Shown: positions 42,417 through 52,197, counted from the first letter of the stretch. The stretch is 64,000 nt of DNA from Nitrospira sp. (GCA_019636835.1 JAHBWU010000002.1:62001-126000); one strand, 5' to 3'. Translations and numbers: made by a program. Notes: a model not told the origin generated them from the letters alone.

Positions 42417-43361
42417 ATGAAGCATCGGGTGCAAACGAATGGAACGAAGGTGCAGCCAATGCGGGCACAGCGCAGATTGGAGTCTGCCGTGGCGGACGTT
42501 CGCGGGGTGGTTCGCTTCAATGCGCCGCTTAGAGGGTACACGTCGTTCCACATCGGTGGCCCGGCCGATGTGTTGGTGGAGCCGGCTGATGTGGAGGATG
42601 TCGTCCGTCTTGTCAAGCAAACGCACGAACAGAAACTTCCGATCTTTGTGTTGGGCGGCACCAACGTCCTCGTTCGGGACAAAGGAATTCGAGGTGTGGT
42701 GGTCAGTCTGGCAAAATTGCGCGCGGTCAAAGAAGAACCAGGATCCATTTTGTATGCCGAAGGAGGCGTCGGCATGCCGACGCTGATCGGCCATGCTATC
42801 CGCCGGTCTTTGGCCGGATTGGAGTGGGCGGCCGGTATTCCCGGCACTGTTGCAGGTTGTGTCGTAATGAACGCAGGGACACGACTCGGTGAAATGAAGG
42901 ACTCGGTGAAAGCCGTCCGGATTGTGTCGCCGAAAGGTGTACTGATCGATTGCCCGGCAGAAGCAATCGAATTTCGATATCGCCGGGCGACATTACTGCC
43001 GGGTGTTGTGGTCGGAGTATGGCTGCAGCTGAAGCCGGGAGTGAGGTCGGACATCGAAAAAGTGGTGAAGGACTATCTCCATTACCGCCGTGATACGCAG
43101 CCGCTTGCGCTACCGAGCGCCGGCTGTGTGTTCAAGAATCCGATGAATGATTCGGCAGGGCGAGTCGTCGAAGCGGCAGGACTCAAAGGAACATCGGTCG
43201 GTGACGCACAAGTTTCGACCAAGCATGCCAATTTTATCGTGAATCAAGGGCATGCCAGTGCCGCCGACGTGCTTTCACTGATCAAGAAGGTGCGTGCTCG
43301 AATCGCTCAAAAGACGGGGATCAGATTGGATCTCGAATTGAAAATCGTGGGTGAAGCTTAG
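42417..43361 (+). CDS. murB: UDP-N-acetylenolpyruvoylglucosamine reductase
   Basis: A 314-aa FAD enzyme of the MurB family. FAD motifs are FHIGGPADVLVEP and LGGTNVLVRD, and GIPGTVAGCVVMNAG binds the pyrophosphate. The proton-donating serine of E. coli MurB (Ser229) corresponds to Cys237 here (PSAGCVFKNP). The closing glutamate lies in LDLELKIVGE. The Tyr-containing insertion of E. coli MurB appears shortened. It reduces enolpyruvyl-UDP-GlcNAc to UDP-MurNAc, feeding murC immediately upstream. Confidence 0.94.
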   Translation: MKHRVQTNGTKVQPMRAQRRLESAVADVRGVVRFNAPLRGYTSFHIGGPADVLVEPADVEDVVRLVKQTHEQKLPIFVLGGTNVLVRDKGIRGVVVSLAKLRAVKEEPGSILYAEGGVGMPTLIGHAIRRSLAGLEWAAGIPGTVAGCVVMNAGTRLGEMKDSVKAVRIVSPKGVLIDCPAEAIEFRYRRATLLPGVVVGVWLQLKPGVRSDIEKVVKDYLHYRRDTQPLALPSAGCVFKNPMNDSAGRVVEAAGLKGTSVGDAQVSTKHANFIVNQGHASAADVLSLIKKVRARIAQKTGIRLDLELKIVGEA

Positions 43362-43417
43362 CCCGCTGGGCGGTTGCGTGACGAACCGTTACGAATAAGG
43401 TGGGATAGCGAAAGGGA

Positions 43418-44407
43418 ATGGTCGTAACGATGGGTCCTATGACAAATGCTCGGATCGGCGTGCTCATGGGAGGACGATCTTCAGAGCGGGATATTTCGCT
43501 GAAGACCGGTCAGGCCGTCTATCAGGCCCTCATCCGTCGAGGATACGACGCGGTGGCCATCGACGTCACCGAGCGTCTGCATCGAGATTTGGAGGATCAC
43601 AAAGTCGCCATTGCGTTTCTCTCGCTGCATGGACCGGGCGGGGAAGACGGAGCCGTCCAGGGATTTCTCGAGACATTGGGAATTCCCTACACCGGGTCCG
43701 GTGTACGCGCGAGTGCCGTGGGAATGCACAAGGCTGCCACAAAAACGTTATTGGCTGCACATGGTATTCCGTTACCTTCAGGAACTGTTGTGCGGGAAAG
43801 CGACAGGCCGTCATTGGCGAAAGTTCTAAGGCAGGCAAAGCTGAAATTGCCGATTGTCGTCAAACCGGTTGCTCAGGGGTCCACGATCGGAGTCACCGTC
43901 GTACGGCGAGCCGGCCAATGGCGGAAGGCTCTCGACCTGGCCCATCGCTATGATCCAGAAGTGATGGTGGAGAGTTATATTCCCGGACATGAAGCTGCCG
44001 TTTCAATTTTGGGAACAGCAACGGAAGGTCCGAAAGTACTTCCCGCCATTGAGATCGTGGCGCCCGATGGTTTTTACGACTTCTCGGCAAAATATCAGAA
44101 GGGCAAGACCCAGTACCTCTGTCCTGCGCCGCTCCCTCTCAAGGTAACTCACCACATCGGTGAGTTAGCCAGACGAACCTACGAGGTGTTGGGGTGCGAA
44201 GGAGCCGCTCGCGTGGATTTTCGCATTACTCCGAGAGGTCGTCCGTATGTCCTGGAAATCAATACCGTTCCCGGCATGACGGAAACGAGCCTTCTGCCCA
44301 TGGCCGCAGCTCAAGTTGGAATCGCGTATGACGACCTAGTCGAACAGATTCTGCAGTCGGCGCTTGATCGCGTGAGTCGCTTTGCACGGGTAATCACAAA
44401 GGAGTGA
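43418..44407 (+). CDS. ddl: D-alanine:D-alanine ligase
   Basis: A 329-aa ATP-grasp enzyme. VLMGGRSSERDISL near the N-terminus binds the first D-Ala, SLHGPGGEDGAVQG follows, VKPVAQGSTIGV forms the ATP grasp and VLEINTVPGMTETSLLP carries the metal ligands and second substrate site. The start is ambiguous among ATGs at 43418, 43430 and 43439, since AAAGGGA abuts the first. The product feeds MurF. Confidence 0.94.
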   Translation: MVVTMGPMTNARIGVLMGGRSSERDISLKTGQAVYQALIRRGYDAVAIDVTERLHRDLEDHKVAIAFLSLHGPGGEDGAVQGFLETLGIPYTGSGVRASAVGMHKAATKTLLAAHGIPLPSGTVVRESDRPSLAKVLRQAKLKLPIVVKPVAQGSTIGVTVVRRAGQWRKALDLAHRYDPEVMVESYIPGHEAAVSILGTATEGPKVLPAIEIVAPDGFYDFSAKYQKGKTQYLCPAPLPLKVTHHIGELARRTYEVLGCEGAARVDFRITPRGRPYVLEINTVPGMTETSLLPMAAAQVGIAYDDLVEQILQSALDRVSRFARVITKE

Positions 44408-44412
44408 CTGTG

Positions 44413-45270
44413 ATGCGATTCTTGGGAAGAAGGCGGCGACCCCCTCCGGTGGGGCCACGAAAGAATCAGTGGAAAGATCCACAAGGAGAAAGAGCAGCGG
44501 AGAAAACGAGCCGGGCAAAAAAAACCAGACGGAAAACCCTTGCTCGATGGGTTGGACTGGCGACCGCTACGATGCTCGTGGCGGGGCTCGTTGTGATGGG
44601 TGTGAAATATTCCGGCCCAGCCCTCCAAGCATTGTTGGAAATCAAGACCATCACCGTCGAAGGAGACCACCATATCGATAGACAGAAAGTGCTCGAGCTT
44701 GCAAGAGTAAAACCCGGTACGGGACTCCACCATATTGTCACGAGAGTTATTAAGGAACAGGTGGAATCTCATCCGTGGATCAAAGAGGCCGAAGTGACCC
44801 GTGTGCCGTTTCATGAGTTACACATATCCCTCGTCGAACGAATACCGGCCGCCGTCATCCGTGCCGATTCTCAGAACTTTCTGACTGATGCGGAGGGGCA
44901 TGTGCTGACCAGGCTCGGTCAGACCGATGATGATGCCTTGCCTCTCGTGACTGGAATCGATTCTGAAGGCTTGTTGGAAGGGGTTGAATCGGTGAGACAG
45001 GTAGTCGTGTCGGGCATCGGGCTTGCAAAATTGGTCGGACAAACATTCGAAGGCCGGCTGCAAGTGAACGCCGAAAACCCGTCAAACCTTGTCGCACTCG
45101 TACAGGGGGTGCGATTCCAGTTCGGAGAAGAAGCGGTCGGAGAGCAGTGGGAACGGTTCCGACGCGTCAAACCGACGCTCAAAACTCTGAACTTTGGCGG
45201 TCATCGGCACGGAGCGAACGAAGTGGATCTCCGGTACGAGAATCGGATCGTCGTACGGGAAGGGGGGTGA
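44413..45270 (+). CDS. ftsQ: Cell division protein FtsQ
   Basis: A 285-aa bitopic protein. It has a very basic cytoplasmic tail of about 45 residues, one membrane helix (about 48-66), a POTRA domain (IKTITVEGDHHIDRQKVLELA onward) and the FtsQ beta-domain (HPWIKEAEVTRVPFHELHISLVER). It recruits FtsL and FtsB to the divisome. The ATG at 44413 has AAGGAG eight bases upstream. It overlaps ftsA by four bases at a GTGA. Confidence 0.9.
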   Translation: MRFLGRRRRPPPVGPRKNQWKDPQGERAAEKTSRAKKTRRKTLARWVGLATATMLVAGLVVMGVKYSGPALQALLEIKTITVEGDHHIDRQKVLELARVKPGTGLHHIVTRVIKEQVESHPWIKEAEVTRVPFHELHISLVERIPAAVIRADSQNFLTDAEGHVLTRLGQTDDDALPLVTGIDSEGLLEGVESVRQVVVSGIGLAKLVGQTFEGRLQVNAENPSNLVALVQGVRFQFGEEAVGEQWERFRRVKPTLKTLNFGGHRHGANEVDLRYENRIVVREGG

Positions 45271-46508
45271 TTGCGGTGCCGAAACGGGATCAAATTCTGG
45301 TCGGACTCGACATCGGAACCACGAAGATTTGTGCGATCGTGGCGGAGATGACCGACGCCGGCGGACTCAGCATTATCGGCGTCGGATCGAGCCCCTCCCG
45401 CGGCCTGCGCAAAGGAGTCGTCGTTGATATCGAAAGCACCGTCGAATCCATCAAGAAAGCGGTCGAAGAAGCGGAGTTGATGGCGGCCGTCCAGATCAAC
45501 TCGGTCTACACCGGTATTGCGGGCAGTCACATTTCCGCTGAAAACTGCAAGGGCGTCGTGGCGCTGAAACGAGCCGAGGTGACTCGCGAGGATATCCAGC
45601 GGGCTATCGAAAGCGCGCGCACTCTCGCCGTGATCCCCCACGAACGCCGGATTCTTCACGTGTTACCGCGAGAGTTTATGGTGGATGGACAGGAAGGTGT
45701 GCGTGAACCGTTGGGCTTGTCGGGCAATCGTTTGGAAGTCAACGTGCACGTCATTACCGGCGCTGTGACGTCCGCACAGAACATCGTGAAGAGCGTGAAT
45801 CGAGCCGGACTCGACGTCGTCGACATCATTCTCCAGCCGCTGGCATCCAGCGAGGCGGTGTTGAGCCAAGAGGAGCGCGACCTAGGCGTGGCGATGGTGG
45901 ACTTGGGAGGAGGAACGACGGACCTGGCTGTTTTCCTGGACGGCAGCATTCGTCACTCAGCGGTCCTCCCCATCGGGGGCCAAAATTTGACGAAGGATTT
46001 AGCCATCGGCCTCCTTACCTCACAGACGGAGGCTGAGAAAATCAAAACCCAGTATGGCGTTGCGCGGACTGAGTTGGTGACCGGGCATCAGATCGTCGAC
46101 GTGCCGTCGGTTGGAGATCGGCCGGCTCGAACATTTTCCAGACGGGATATCGCCGAGATTTTGGAGCCGCGTGTTGATGAGATGTTTGAGCTCGTCCGAA
46201 GAGAAATTGTGCGCGCCGGCTATGAAGGGATGCTGGGTGCCGGGGTCGTGATTACCGGTGGCACGTCCTTATTGGACGGTATGCCCGATGCCGCAGGGAG
46301 GGTCTTGAACTTGCCTGCACGCCGAGGCCTGCCGGCCGGTGTCGGAGGGTTACGCGATATTGTCGGCCATCCCAGTCATTCGACCGGGGTCGGTCTATTG
46401 TTACACGCCCGGCGACATGTCGATGAGCTGGAAACGGCAGGGCTTCGCAATGGGGGAACCTGGGCCAAAATGCGTGGGTGGACGAAGCGGGTGTTGGAGG
46501 TCTTTTAA
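45267..46508 (+). CDS. ftsA: Cell division protein FtsA
   Basis: A 413-aa actin-fold ATPase. Motifs are GLDIGTTKICAIVAE (phosphate 1), the 1C domain after it, AMVDLGGGTTDLAVF (phosphate 2) and GVVITGGTSLLDGM (adenosine). The C-terminus ends with a short amphipathic basic helix (WTKRVLEVF) that should anchor it to the membrane. It tethers FtsZ. The GTG at 45267 overlaps the ftsQ stop; a GTG three codons later is the alternative. Confidence 0.94.
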   Translation: MIAVPKRDQILVGLDIGTTKICAIVAEMTDAGGLSIIGVGSSPSRGLRKGVVVDIESTVESIKKAVEEAELMAAVQINSVYTGIAGSHISAENCKGVVALKRAEVTREDIQRAIESARTLAVIPHERRILHVLPREFMVDGQEGVREPLGLSGNRLEVNVHVITGAVTSAQNIVKSVNRAGLDVVDIILQPLASSEAVLSQEERDLGVAMVDLGGGTTDLAVFLDGSIRHSAVLPIGGQNLTKDLAIGLLTSQTEAEKIKTQYGVARTELVTGHQIVDVPSVGDRPARTFSRRDIAEILEPRVDEMFELVRREIVRAGYEGMLGAGVVITGGTSLLDGMPDAAGRVLNLPARRGLPAGVGGLRDIVGHPSHSTGVGLLLHARRHVDELETAGLRNGGTWAKMRGWTKRVLEVF

Positions 46509-46571
46509 CCTTTAAAACCCTTGCGGGCGGCAGGTGGGTCGTCGTGCGAGGCGATGTGAGGAGGTGCCCCA

Positions 46572-47768
46572 ATGTTCTCATTTCAAGATGACATACTGTC
46601 GCCGGTCCGCATCAAGGTGATCGGAATCGGCGGGGCCGGGTGCAACGCGATCAACACGATGATCACCTCCGGACTCGCGCGTGTCGATTTTATCGCGAGT
46701 AACACAGATCTTCAGGCGCTTGATCGATCGCAGGCTCCTTATAAGATCCAACTCGGGCCGGAACGAACCCGCGGGTTGGGTGCGGGGGCAAAGCCGGAGA
46801 TCGGTAGAGATGCCGCGCTTGAGAGTAAAGAGCACATCCGAGAATGTCTCGAAGGAGCCGACATGGTTTTCGTCACGGCCGGGATGGGAGGAGGGACCGG
46901 CACAGGAGCCGCCCCCATTGTGGCCAGCATCGCTCGTGAAATGGGTATCCTCACGGTAGGCGTCGTCACCAAGCCGTTTCAGTATGAAGGCCAACGGCGA
47001 CACAAGCACGCGGAGGAAGGAATCCGCGACTTACGTCGGCACGTCGATACATTGCTTATCATTCCAAACCAGCGGCTGTTGGGGATCGTCGACAAATCAA
47101 CTCCGCTTCTCGAAGCGTTCAAAGTCGCAGATGACGTGTTGCGGCAAGCTATCCAAGGCATCGCCGACGTCATTACGACCACCGGACATGTCAACGTCGA
47201 TTTTGCCGATGTCCGTACCGTGATGTCACACACCGGACGAGCGGTCATGGGCATGGGCGTTTCTTATGGGCCGAATCGGGCGATCGAAGCGGCTCAAAAA
47301 GCTATGTGCAGTCCTCTTCTCGAGGAAGGAAGTGTCGAGGGGGCCCGCGGCGTTCTCCTGAACATTACAGGAGGACCCAGCATGTCGCTGCACGAGATCG
47401 AAGAAGCCGCTTCGATCATCCAACAGACGGCAGATCCCGAAGCCAATATCATTGTCGGTCAGGTCATCAACCCAGACATGGGCGAGGAACTTATCATTAC
47501 GGTGATCGCGACTGGGTTTGAACGAGAAGAGGACTCAGCGCCTGCCACGATCGGAGCTGATAGGGGAACGAGTCGACCGGCCAAACCCGTCCCATCCGTG
47601 TTGACAGGAATGGGCGCGTCGCTGGCGGTAGATCGACCGATGAAAGACCTCGATCGCCCCGCGTTTTTAAGAAGAATGAACGATGTCCGAGAGTCGATGG
47701 ACCGAGCGGTGCTGACTGCCGAAGATGAATGGGATGTGCCGACATTTCTTCGCAAACAAACAGACTGA
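46572..47768 (+). CDS. ftsZ: Cell division GTPase FtsZ
   Basis: A 398-aa tubulin homologue. The GTP signature GGGTGTG is at residues 106-112, the T7 loop NVDFADV carries the catalytic aspartates and the N-terminal [11 protein letters not shown] is conserved. A variable linker from about residue 320 leads to the conserved C-terminal peptide [11 protein letters not shown], which binds FtsA. A 63-base spacer separates it from ftsA. Confidence 0.97.
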   Translation: MFSFQDDILSPVRIKVIGIGGAGCNAINTMITSGLARVDFIASNTDLQALDRSQAPYKIQLGPERTRGLGAGAKPEIGRDAALESKEHIRECLEGADMVFVTAGMGGGTGTGAAPIVASIAREMGILTVGVVTKPFQYEGQRRHKHAEEGIRDLRRHVDTLLIIPNQRLLGIVDKSTPLLEAFKVADDVLRQAIQGIADVITTTGHVNVDFADVRTVMSHTGRAVMGMGVSYGPNRAIEAAQKAMCSPLLEEGSVEGARGVLLNITGGPSMSLHEIEEAASIIQQTADPEANIIVGQVINPDMGEELIITVIATGFEREEDSAPATIGADRGTSRPAKPVPSVLTGMGASLAVDRPMKDLDRPAFLRRMNDVRESMDRAVLTAEDEWDVPTFLRKQTD

Positions 47769-47803
47769 TCTCGTGCATCTCTTCACGTGATGAGGTATTG
47801 AAC

Positions 47804-48553
47804 TTGAGTATGACAAGCGCATCCGTCATTACAGTGCCGGCGTTTGCAGATTCCGGGAGTCAGGTCCGCCACTTTTTCGGGACCCGCCGGCATGCCATGG
47901 GACTTGGCCTTGAAGTGGGGATCCCGCGGAGGGGGATCGCAGGTGCGGCGTCGTCCTCATGGACGCTCTCAGTGAAGCAAGTCCATGGGACGGAGGCGCT
48001 GGTGGTGGACCGCGCCTTGGCACCGACCGACCGATTTGTGGGTAGCTGGGATGCTTTGGTCACTGATCAACCTGGAATTATGGTGGCGGTGCGGACGGCG
48101 GATTGTGTTCCGATCCTGATGCATGACCCTAAACGTCGGGTCGTGGCCGCGGTCCATGCCGGCTGGCGGGGAGCAGTTGCCGGCATTGTCCCTAAAACGC
48201 TGGCACTGTTGGAGTCTCGCTTCGGCTCGTGTCCGGAGCATGTACGGATCAGTATCGGCCCATCCGCTGGGGTTTGCTGCTATGAAGTGGATGAGCCGGT
48301 TCTCGACCGTCTGGGTCAGGGATTTCCGGATTGGGAAAAAGTGGTACGAACGAAGGGAGACGGAAAGGCGTATCTTGATTTGAAAGCGTTCGTCAAGGAG
48401 CAGGTGCAAACACTTGGGGCGGCTCCGAAGTCCATCACGACCGTCAACCTCTGTACGATTTGTCATGAGGACCTCTTTTTTTCCTATCGGCGTGAGAGGA
48501 AAGTCAACGGCACCATGGTCAGCGCCATCGGGTTGCCGATGAGGCGAGGATAA
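47804..48553 (+). CDS. pgeF: Peptidoglycan editing factor PgeF (laccase-domain, YfiH family)
   Basis: A 249-aa protein of the multicopper-oxidase-like DUF152/YfiH family. The metal-site residues are seen in KQVHG, TADCVPIL, HAGWRGAV and GVCCYEVDEPV, the His-Cys-His set of the family. E. coli PgeF removes L-Ser wrongly joined to UDP-MurNAc, which fits its place after the mur genes; some homologues act on purine nucleosides. A TTG at 47804, eight bases after TGAGG, is preferred, with ATG 47810 as alternative. Confidence 0.88.
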   Translation: MSMTSASVITVPAFADSGSQVRHFFGTRRHAMGLGLEVGIPRRGIAGAASSSWTLSVKQVHGTEALVVDRALAPTDRFVGSWDALVTDQPGIMVAVRTADCVPILMHDPKRRVVAAVHAGWRGAVAGIVPKTLALLESRFGSCPEHVRISIGPSAGVCCYEVDEPVLDRLGQGFPDWEKVVRTKGDGKAYLDLKAFVKEQVQTLGAAPKSITTVNLCTICHEDLFFSYRRERKVNGTMVSAIGLPMRRG

Positions 48554-48612
48554 GTCAGACTCTGCCAATTCTGAAGTTCTTCCGCTAGAATAAGGAAGGA
48601 CGGCTCACCTGA

Positions 48613-49353
48613 ATGAGCGACAGTGACTCGCGCAAGAGGACGATGGAACCGCTCATCACAGAAGCGATAGCGAAACGTGTTCAATCGATTCTCATGAAAA
48701 TTCGGTCGGCGGAAGAAAAAGCCGGACGTTCAGTCGGTACCGTGCGGCTGGTGGCTGTGACGAAGACCGTGACCGTCGAACACATTGCGGAAGGTGTGCG
48801 TGCCGGCTTGTCCGTCTTGGGTGAAAATCGTGTACAGGAAGCGCTTCCTAAAATTGCCGCCTTCACCCAGATGCCGGTTCACTGGCATTTTATCGGACAG
48901 CTGCAACGAAGGAAGGTACGGTCCGTGATCGGCCCATTCGACCTGATTCATTCGATGGATAGTCTAGAACTGGCACAAGAAATCGATCGCCGTGCGGGAG
49001 AGGCCGGTCGTCGGCAGAATGTCTTGCTGGAAGTGAATATCGGGAAGGAACCGACAAAGGCAGGGTTTCATCCTGATGACGTTGTGCGGTCGATACCACT
49101 GATGGCGCATCTCTCACATACTTGTATCAAAGGCTTAATGACGATCCCTCCGCCGACTGCTGATCCGGATTCAGCCAGGCCGTATTTCCGCAAACTCCGT
49201 GATCTTGCTCGGCAGATTTCGGCATTAGACTTACCGACCGTGAGGATGGATGAACTGTCGATGGGAATGTCAAACGATTATGAAGTAGCGATTGAGGAAG
49301 GGGCGACACTGGTCCGTATTGGCACCGCCATTTTTGGGGCACGTCATGTCTAG
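48613..49353 (+). CDS. yggS: PLP homeostasis protein, YggS family
   Basis: A 246-aa single-domain PLP-binding TIM barrel. Lys51 in VAVTKTV forms the Schiff base, and GENRVQEALPKI, WHFIGQLQRRK and LSMGMSNDYEVAIEEGATLVRIG are the family blocks. It carries no substrate-processing domain; homologues control vitamin B6 and amino acid balance. It overlaps proC by eight bases, the common yggS-proC pairing. Confidence 0.93.
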   Translation: MSDSDSRKRTMEPLITEAIAKRVQSILMKIRSAEEKAGRSVGTVRLVAVTKTVTVEHIAEGVRAGLSVLGENRVQEALPKIAAFTQMPVHWHFIGQLQRRKVRSVIGPFDLIHSMDSLELAQEIDRRAGEAGRRQNVLLEVNIGKEPTKAGFHPDDVVRSIPLMAHLSHTCIKGLMTIPPPTADPDSARPYFRKLRDLARQISALDLPTVRMDELSMGMSNDYEVAIEEGATLVRIGTAIFGARHV

Positions 49354-50155
49354 TTCACAAAGCATCTCGTTTGTGGGTGGTGGCCGGATGGCAGAGGCAT
49401 TAATCAGTGGGGTGCTTTCCTCAAGGGGCTACAAGGCCGACCAGATCCACGTAGCTGATCCAGATACGACCCGGCTGGATCATCTTAAGAGACAGTACAG
49501 TGTTCAGATTGGTCTCACGAACCATGAGGCGGTCGTCTCGGGAGATATCGTCGTGCTGGCCGTGAAACCTCAAGTGACGGCCGACGTCCTCAAAGAGATC
49601 GGGGATGTATTGGCGAAACGGCTCGTGATCTCGGTGGTTGCAGGAATGCAAGTCCGGAGAATTATTGAGGCTTGTGGGCCACAGTCTCGCGTCATTCGCG
49701 CTATGCCGAATACGCCAGCGATGGTCGGCGAAGGGATGACAGCCTTGGCGATCGGTCCCGGGGTAGGAGAAAGTGAGGTGGCATGTGCACGACAGATCTT
49801 TGAATCGGCCGGCAGGGTTGTGCCCGTCGATGAACGTCTCATGGATGCCGTGACCGGGTTGAGCGGAAGCGGGCCGGCCTACGTCTTTCTCATGATTGAA
49901 GCGATGGCCGATGGTGGCGTCAAGATGGGTTTGCCGAGGGAGACGGCCAGTCTCCTCGCGGCGCAGACCGTTTTGGGTGCGGCACGGATGGTCTTAGAAA
50001 CCGGGCAGCATCCGGCGCGACTTAAAGATGAGGTGGCGTCTCCCGGCGGAACCACGATTGCGGGGTTGCATCGGCTGGAGCAGGGAGGTCTCCGAGGCAT
50101 GTTGATCGATGCCGTTGAGGCTGCGACGAAACGTTCTCAGGAGCTGGGAGGCTGA
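49346..50155 (+). CDS. proC: Pyrroline-5-carboxylate reductase
   Basis: A 269-aa enzyme catalysing the last step of proline synthesis. The N-terminal Rossmann motif is FVGGGRMAEALISGV, VLAVKPQ follows, and the C-terminal dimer domain has VTGLSGSGPAYVFLMIEAMADGGV plus the SPGGTTIAGL signature. The ATG at 49346 lies inside the end of yggS. Its TGA stop overlaps the yggT start by one base. Confidence 0.95.
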   Translation: MSSSQSISFVGGGRMAEALISGVLSSRGYKADQIHVADPDTTRLDHLKRQYSVQIGLTNHEAVVSGDIVVLAVKPQVTADVLKEIGDVLAKRLVISVVAGMQVRRIIEACGPQSRVIRAMPNTPAMVGEGMTALAIGPGVGESEVACARQIFESAGRVVPVDERLMDAVTGLSGSGPAYVFLMIEAMADGGVKMGLPRETASLLAAQTVLGAARMVLETGQHPARLKDEVASPGGTTIAGLHRLEQGGLRGMLIDAVEAATKRSQELGG

Positions 50156-50451
50156 TGTTTGTGGTGGGAAATACATTGTTAGGGATCGCTACGGTACTTG
50201 ACTATGCGTTGACGATCTATACCTGGGTCGTCATCGCCCGAGCTCTGATCTCTTGGGTGAATCCGGACCCCTGGAACCCGATTGTTCAATTCCTTACTCG
50301 TGCCACCGAACCGGTCTTGGCCCCAATCAGACGGCGATTGGGCTGGAGTATGGGCGTGGATTTGTCGCCGTTGGTCGTCATCGTGACCATCTGGTTTTTA
50401 CAGATTGCGGTTGTACAATCGATTAAGGATTTCGCGGTACGGATGAATTGA
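50155..50451 (+). CDS. yggT: YggT family membrane protein
   Basis: A 98-aa protein with two hydrophobic helices (about residues 12-32 and 70-92) and the family core SWVNPDPWNPIVQFLTRATEPVL. YggT proteins lie in division gene neighbourhoods of many bacteria and plastids (CCB3/YLMG) and are linked to nucleoid or membrane organisation. The start overlaps the proC stop by one base. Confidence 0.9.
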   Translation: MFVVGNTLLGIATVLDYALTIYTWVVIARALISWVNPDPWNPIVQFLTRATEPVLAPIRRRLGWSMGVDLSPLVVIVTIWFLQIAVVQSIKDFAVRMN

Positions 50452-50470
50452 CTCAACTAAGGGGGATGCT

Positions 50471-50983
50471 ATGAGGATCACACCGCTCGATATTCAGCAG
50501 ATGGTCTTTCAAGTGAAGCTTCGTGGCTATGACCGTGAAGAGGTCAACCGCTTTTTAGAAGAGATCGCACAAACCGTCGAATTCTTGAACCGTGACAATG
50601 CCATGCTGCGTGACCGTATTGTGTCGCTTGAGCAGCAGGTCTCGGAGTTGAAACGAACAGAGGCGACCTTGTCTACCACATTGGTCTCGGCGCAGTCCTT
50701 AGCCGAGGATGTCAAGCGAAGCGCGCAACGCGATGCCGAGTTGATCGTCAAAGAAGCAGAGTTGAAAGCCAGCGAATTGTTCCGACAAGCGCGAATCGAG
50801 CTGGCAAATACACAGCGAGACCTGTCGGTGCTGCAGAAGCAGCGGTTGCTCATGGTTGAGCGGATGCGGGCGACGCTTCATACATTCGAGCGGATGCTGG
50901 ATGTGGAAACAAGTGAAGCATACCAGGATCATGGCGTCATGCAGGAAGAAAAGTTGGAAGGGGAATCAAGCCCAACCCGTTGA
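50471..50983 (+). CDS. divIVA: DivIVA-domain protein
   Basis: A 170-aa protein. The N-terminal lipid-binding module reads RITPLDIQQMVFQVKLRGYDREEVNRFL, as in DivIVA/GpsB proteins, followed by a continuous coiled coil (about residues 28-150) and a short acidic tail. DivIVA gathers at curved membranes such as septa and poles. Its place after yggT matches the dcw-linked order of many Gram-positive bacteria, although this cell is a diderm. GGGGGATG upstream provides the ribosome binding site. Confidence 0.93.
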   Translation: MRITPLDIQQMVFQVKLRGYDREEVNRFLEEIAQTVEFLNRDNAMLRDRIVSLEQQVSELKRTEATLSTTLVSAQSLAEDVKRSAQRDAELIVKEAELKASELFRQARIELANTQRDLSVLQKQRLLMVERMRATLHTFERMLDVETSEAYQDHGVMQEEKLEGESSPTR

Positions 50984-51060
50984 CCATTTCCGGTTGATGG
51001 TGCCGCCGCTGCGTAGTCCCGATCGTTTGTCCTGAGCGTCTCCCGTCGATCATCATCTCG

Positions 51061-52197
51061 ATGCCCGATCTCAGTGTCATTCAAACAGCACTCAATCGAG
51101 CCGTTACCGATGGGGTATTTCCGGGAGCCGTATTGGCCGTGCGGTGCGGCGACAGACCGGCTTCTTACTTTCATGCCGGTCATCTTTCGACGGTTCCTCC
51201 AGGAGCCCCCGTCAGTGCCTCCACGATTTATGATCTGGCTTCATTAACCAAACCGTTGGCAACCGTCACGGCTCTCGTTCTATTGATACAGAAAGGCCAT
51301 TGCCGGCTTGATGACCATGTGGCCGACCATCTTCCGGAATGTGCCGATGCCTCGATCGGTTCTGCAACGATTCGTCACCTTCTGACGCACTCGTCCGGAT
51401 TGCCAGGCTGGCGTGGGTTCTATGAACGGCTAAGTCTGGATGGAACAATTCCTTCCTCGGCTCGAGAGAGAGAGCAGGCTAAACAGGCTATGCTCAGCCT
51501 CATTCGGTCTGAGGCGCCGGTGTATGAACGGGGCGCTCGCAGCCTCTACAGCGATCTCGGTTTTATATTGCTCGGCCTTATTGTTGAACGAAGCAGCCGA
51601 CAACCCATAAGCGACTATTTTCTTGATCACATCGTACGTCCGCTGGGAGGGCCACGCATTAGATTTATCCCGTCCGAACGACTCCATGCATTTTCTGACA
51701 GTTTAGAAGACGATACCGGTGCCGTAGCGCCGACAGAGGTTGATCGATGGCGAGGGCACCTCTTATGTGGAGAAGTGCATGATCAGAACGCAGCCGCTTT
51801 GGGTGGCGAGGCAGGGCACGCCGGGCTGTTTGGGACTGCCGATGCGGTGTTGGCGATTTCGGGCGAGTGGTTGCGAGCCCATCATGGTCGAGCGACGATC
51901 CTCGATCAGACAATGGTCCAGGAATTTACACGACGACAGAAACCGGAGGGAGCTTCTAGTTGGGCACTCGGGTGGGACACTCCATCGGTCCCGTCCTCCG
52001 CGGGACGCTATTTCTCAGCCCAATCATTTGGGCATCTCGGCTATACGGGAACTTCCGTCTGGATTGATCCAGTGCGAGAATTAGAAGTCGTGTTGCTCTC
52101 GAATCGCGTGCATCCTTCGAGCAGAAATGAAGCAATCCGGGACTTCCGTCCTGCGATTCATGATCTGGTGTATCAGGAATTCATCGGCTCGATTTAA
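51061..52197 (+). CDS. Serine beta-lactamase-family hydrolase (class C / esterase type)
   Basis: A 378-aa protein with the penicillin-recognising fold. Ser61-x-x-Lys64 (SLTK) is the nucleophile motif, Tyr163-Ser-Asp165 (YSD) stands in for the YxN motif and the third motif is in the GYTGTSVW region. No signal peptide is evident, so it is probably cytoplasmic and more likely an esterase or peptidase than a drug-resistance beta-lactamase. It begins 77 bases after divIVA and might act on cell wall peptides. Its end overlaps a convergent gene by four bases. Confidence 0.82.
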   Translation: MPDLSVIQTALNRAVTDGVFPGAVLAVRCGDRPASYFHAGHLSTVPPGAPVSASTIYDLASLTKPLATVTALVLLIQKGHCRLDDHVADHLPECADASIGSATIRHLLTHSSGLPGWRGFYERLSLDGTIPSSAREREQAKQAMLSLIRSEAPVYERGARSLYSDLGFILLGLIVERSSRQPISDYFLDHIVRPLGGPRIRFIPSERLHAFSDSLEDDTGAVAPTEVDRWRGHLLCGEVHDQNAAALGGEAGHAGLFGTADAVLAISGEWLRAHHGRATILDQTMVQEFTRRQKPEGASSWALGWDTPSVPSSAGRYFSAQSFGHLGYTGTSVWIDPVRELEVVLLSNRVHPSSRNEAIRDFRPAIHDLVYQEFIGSI

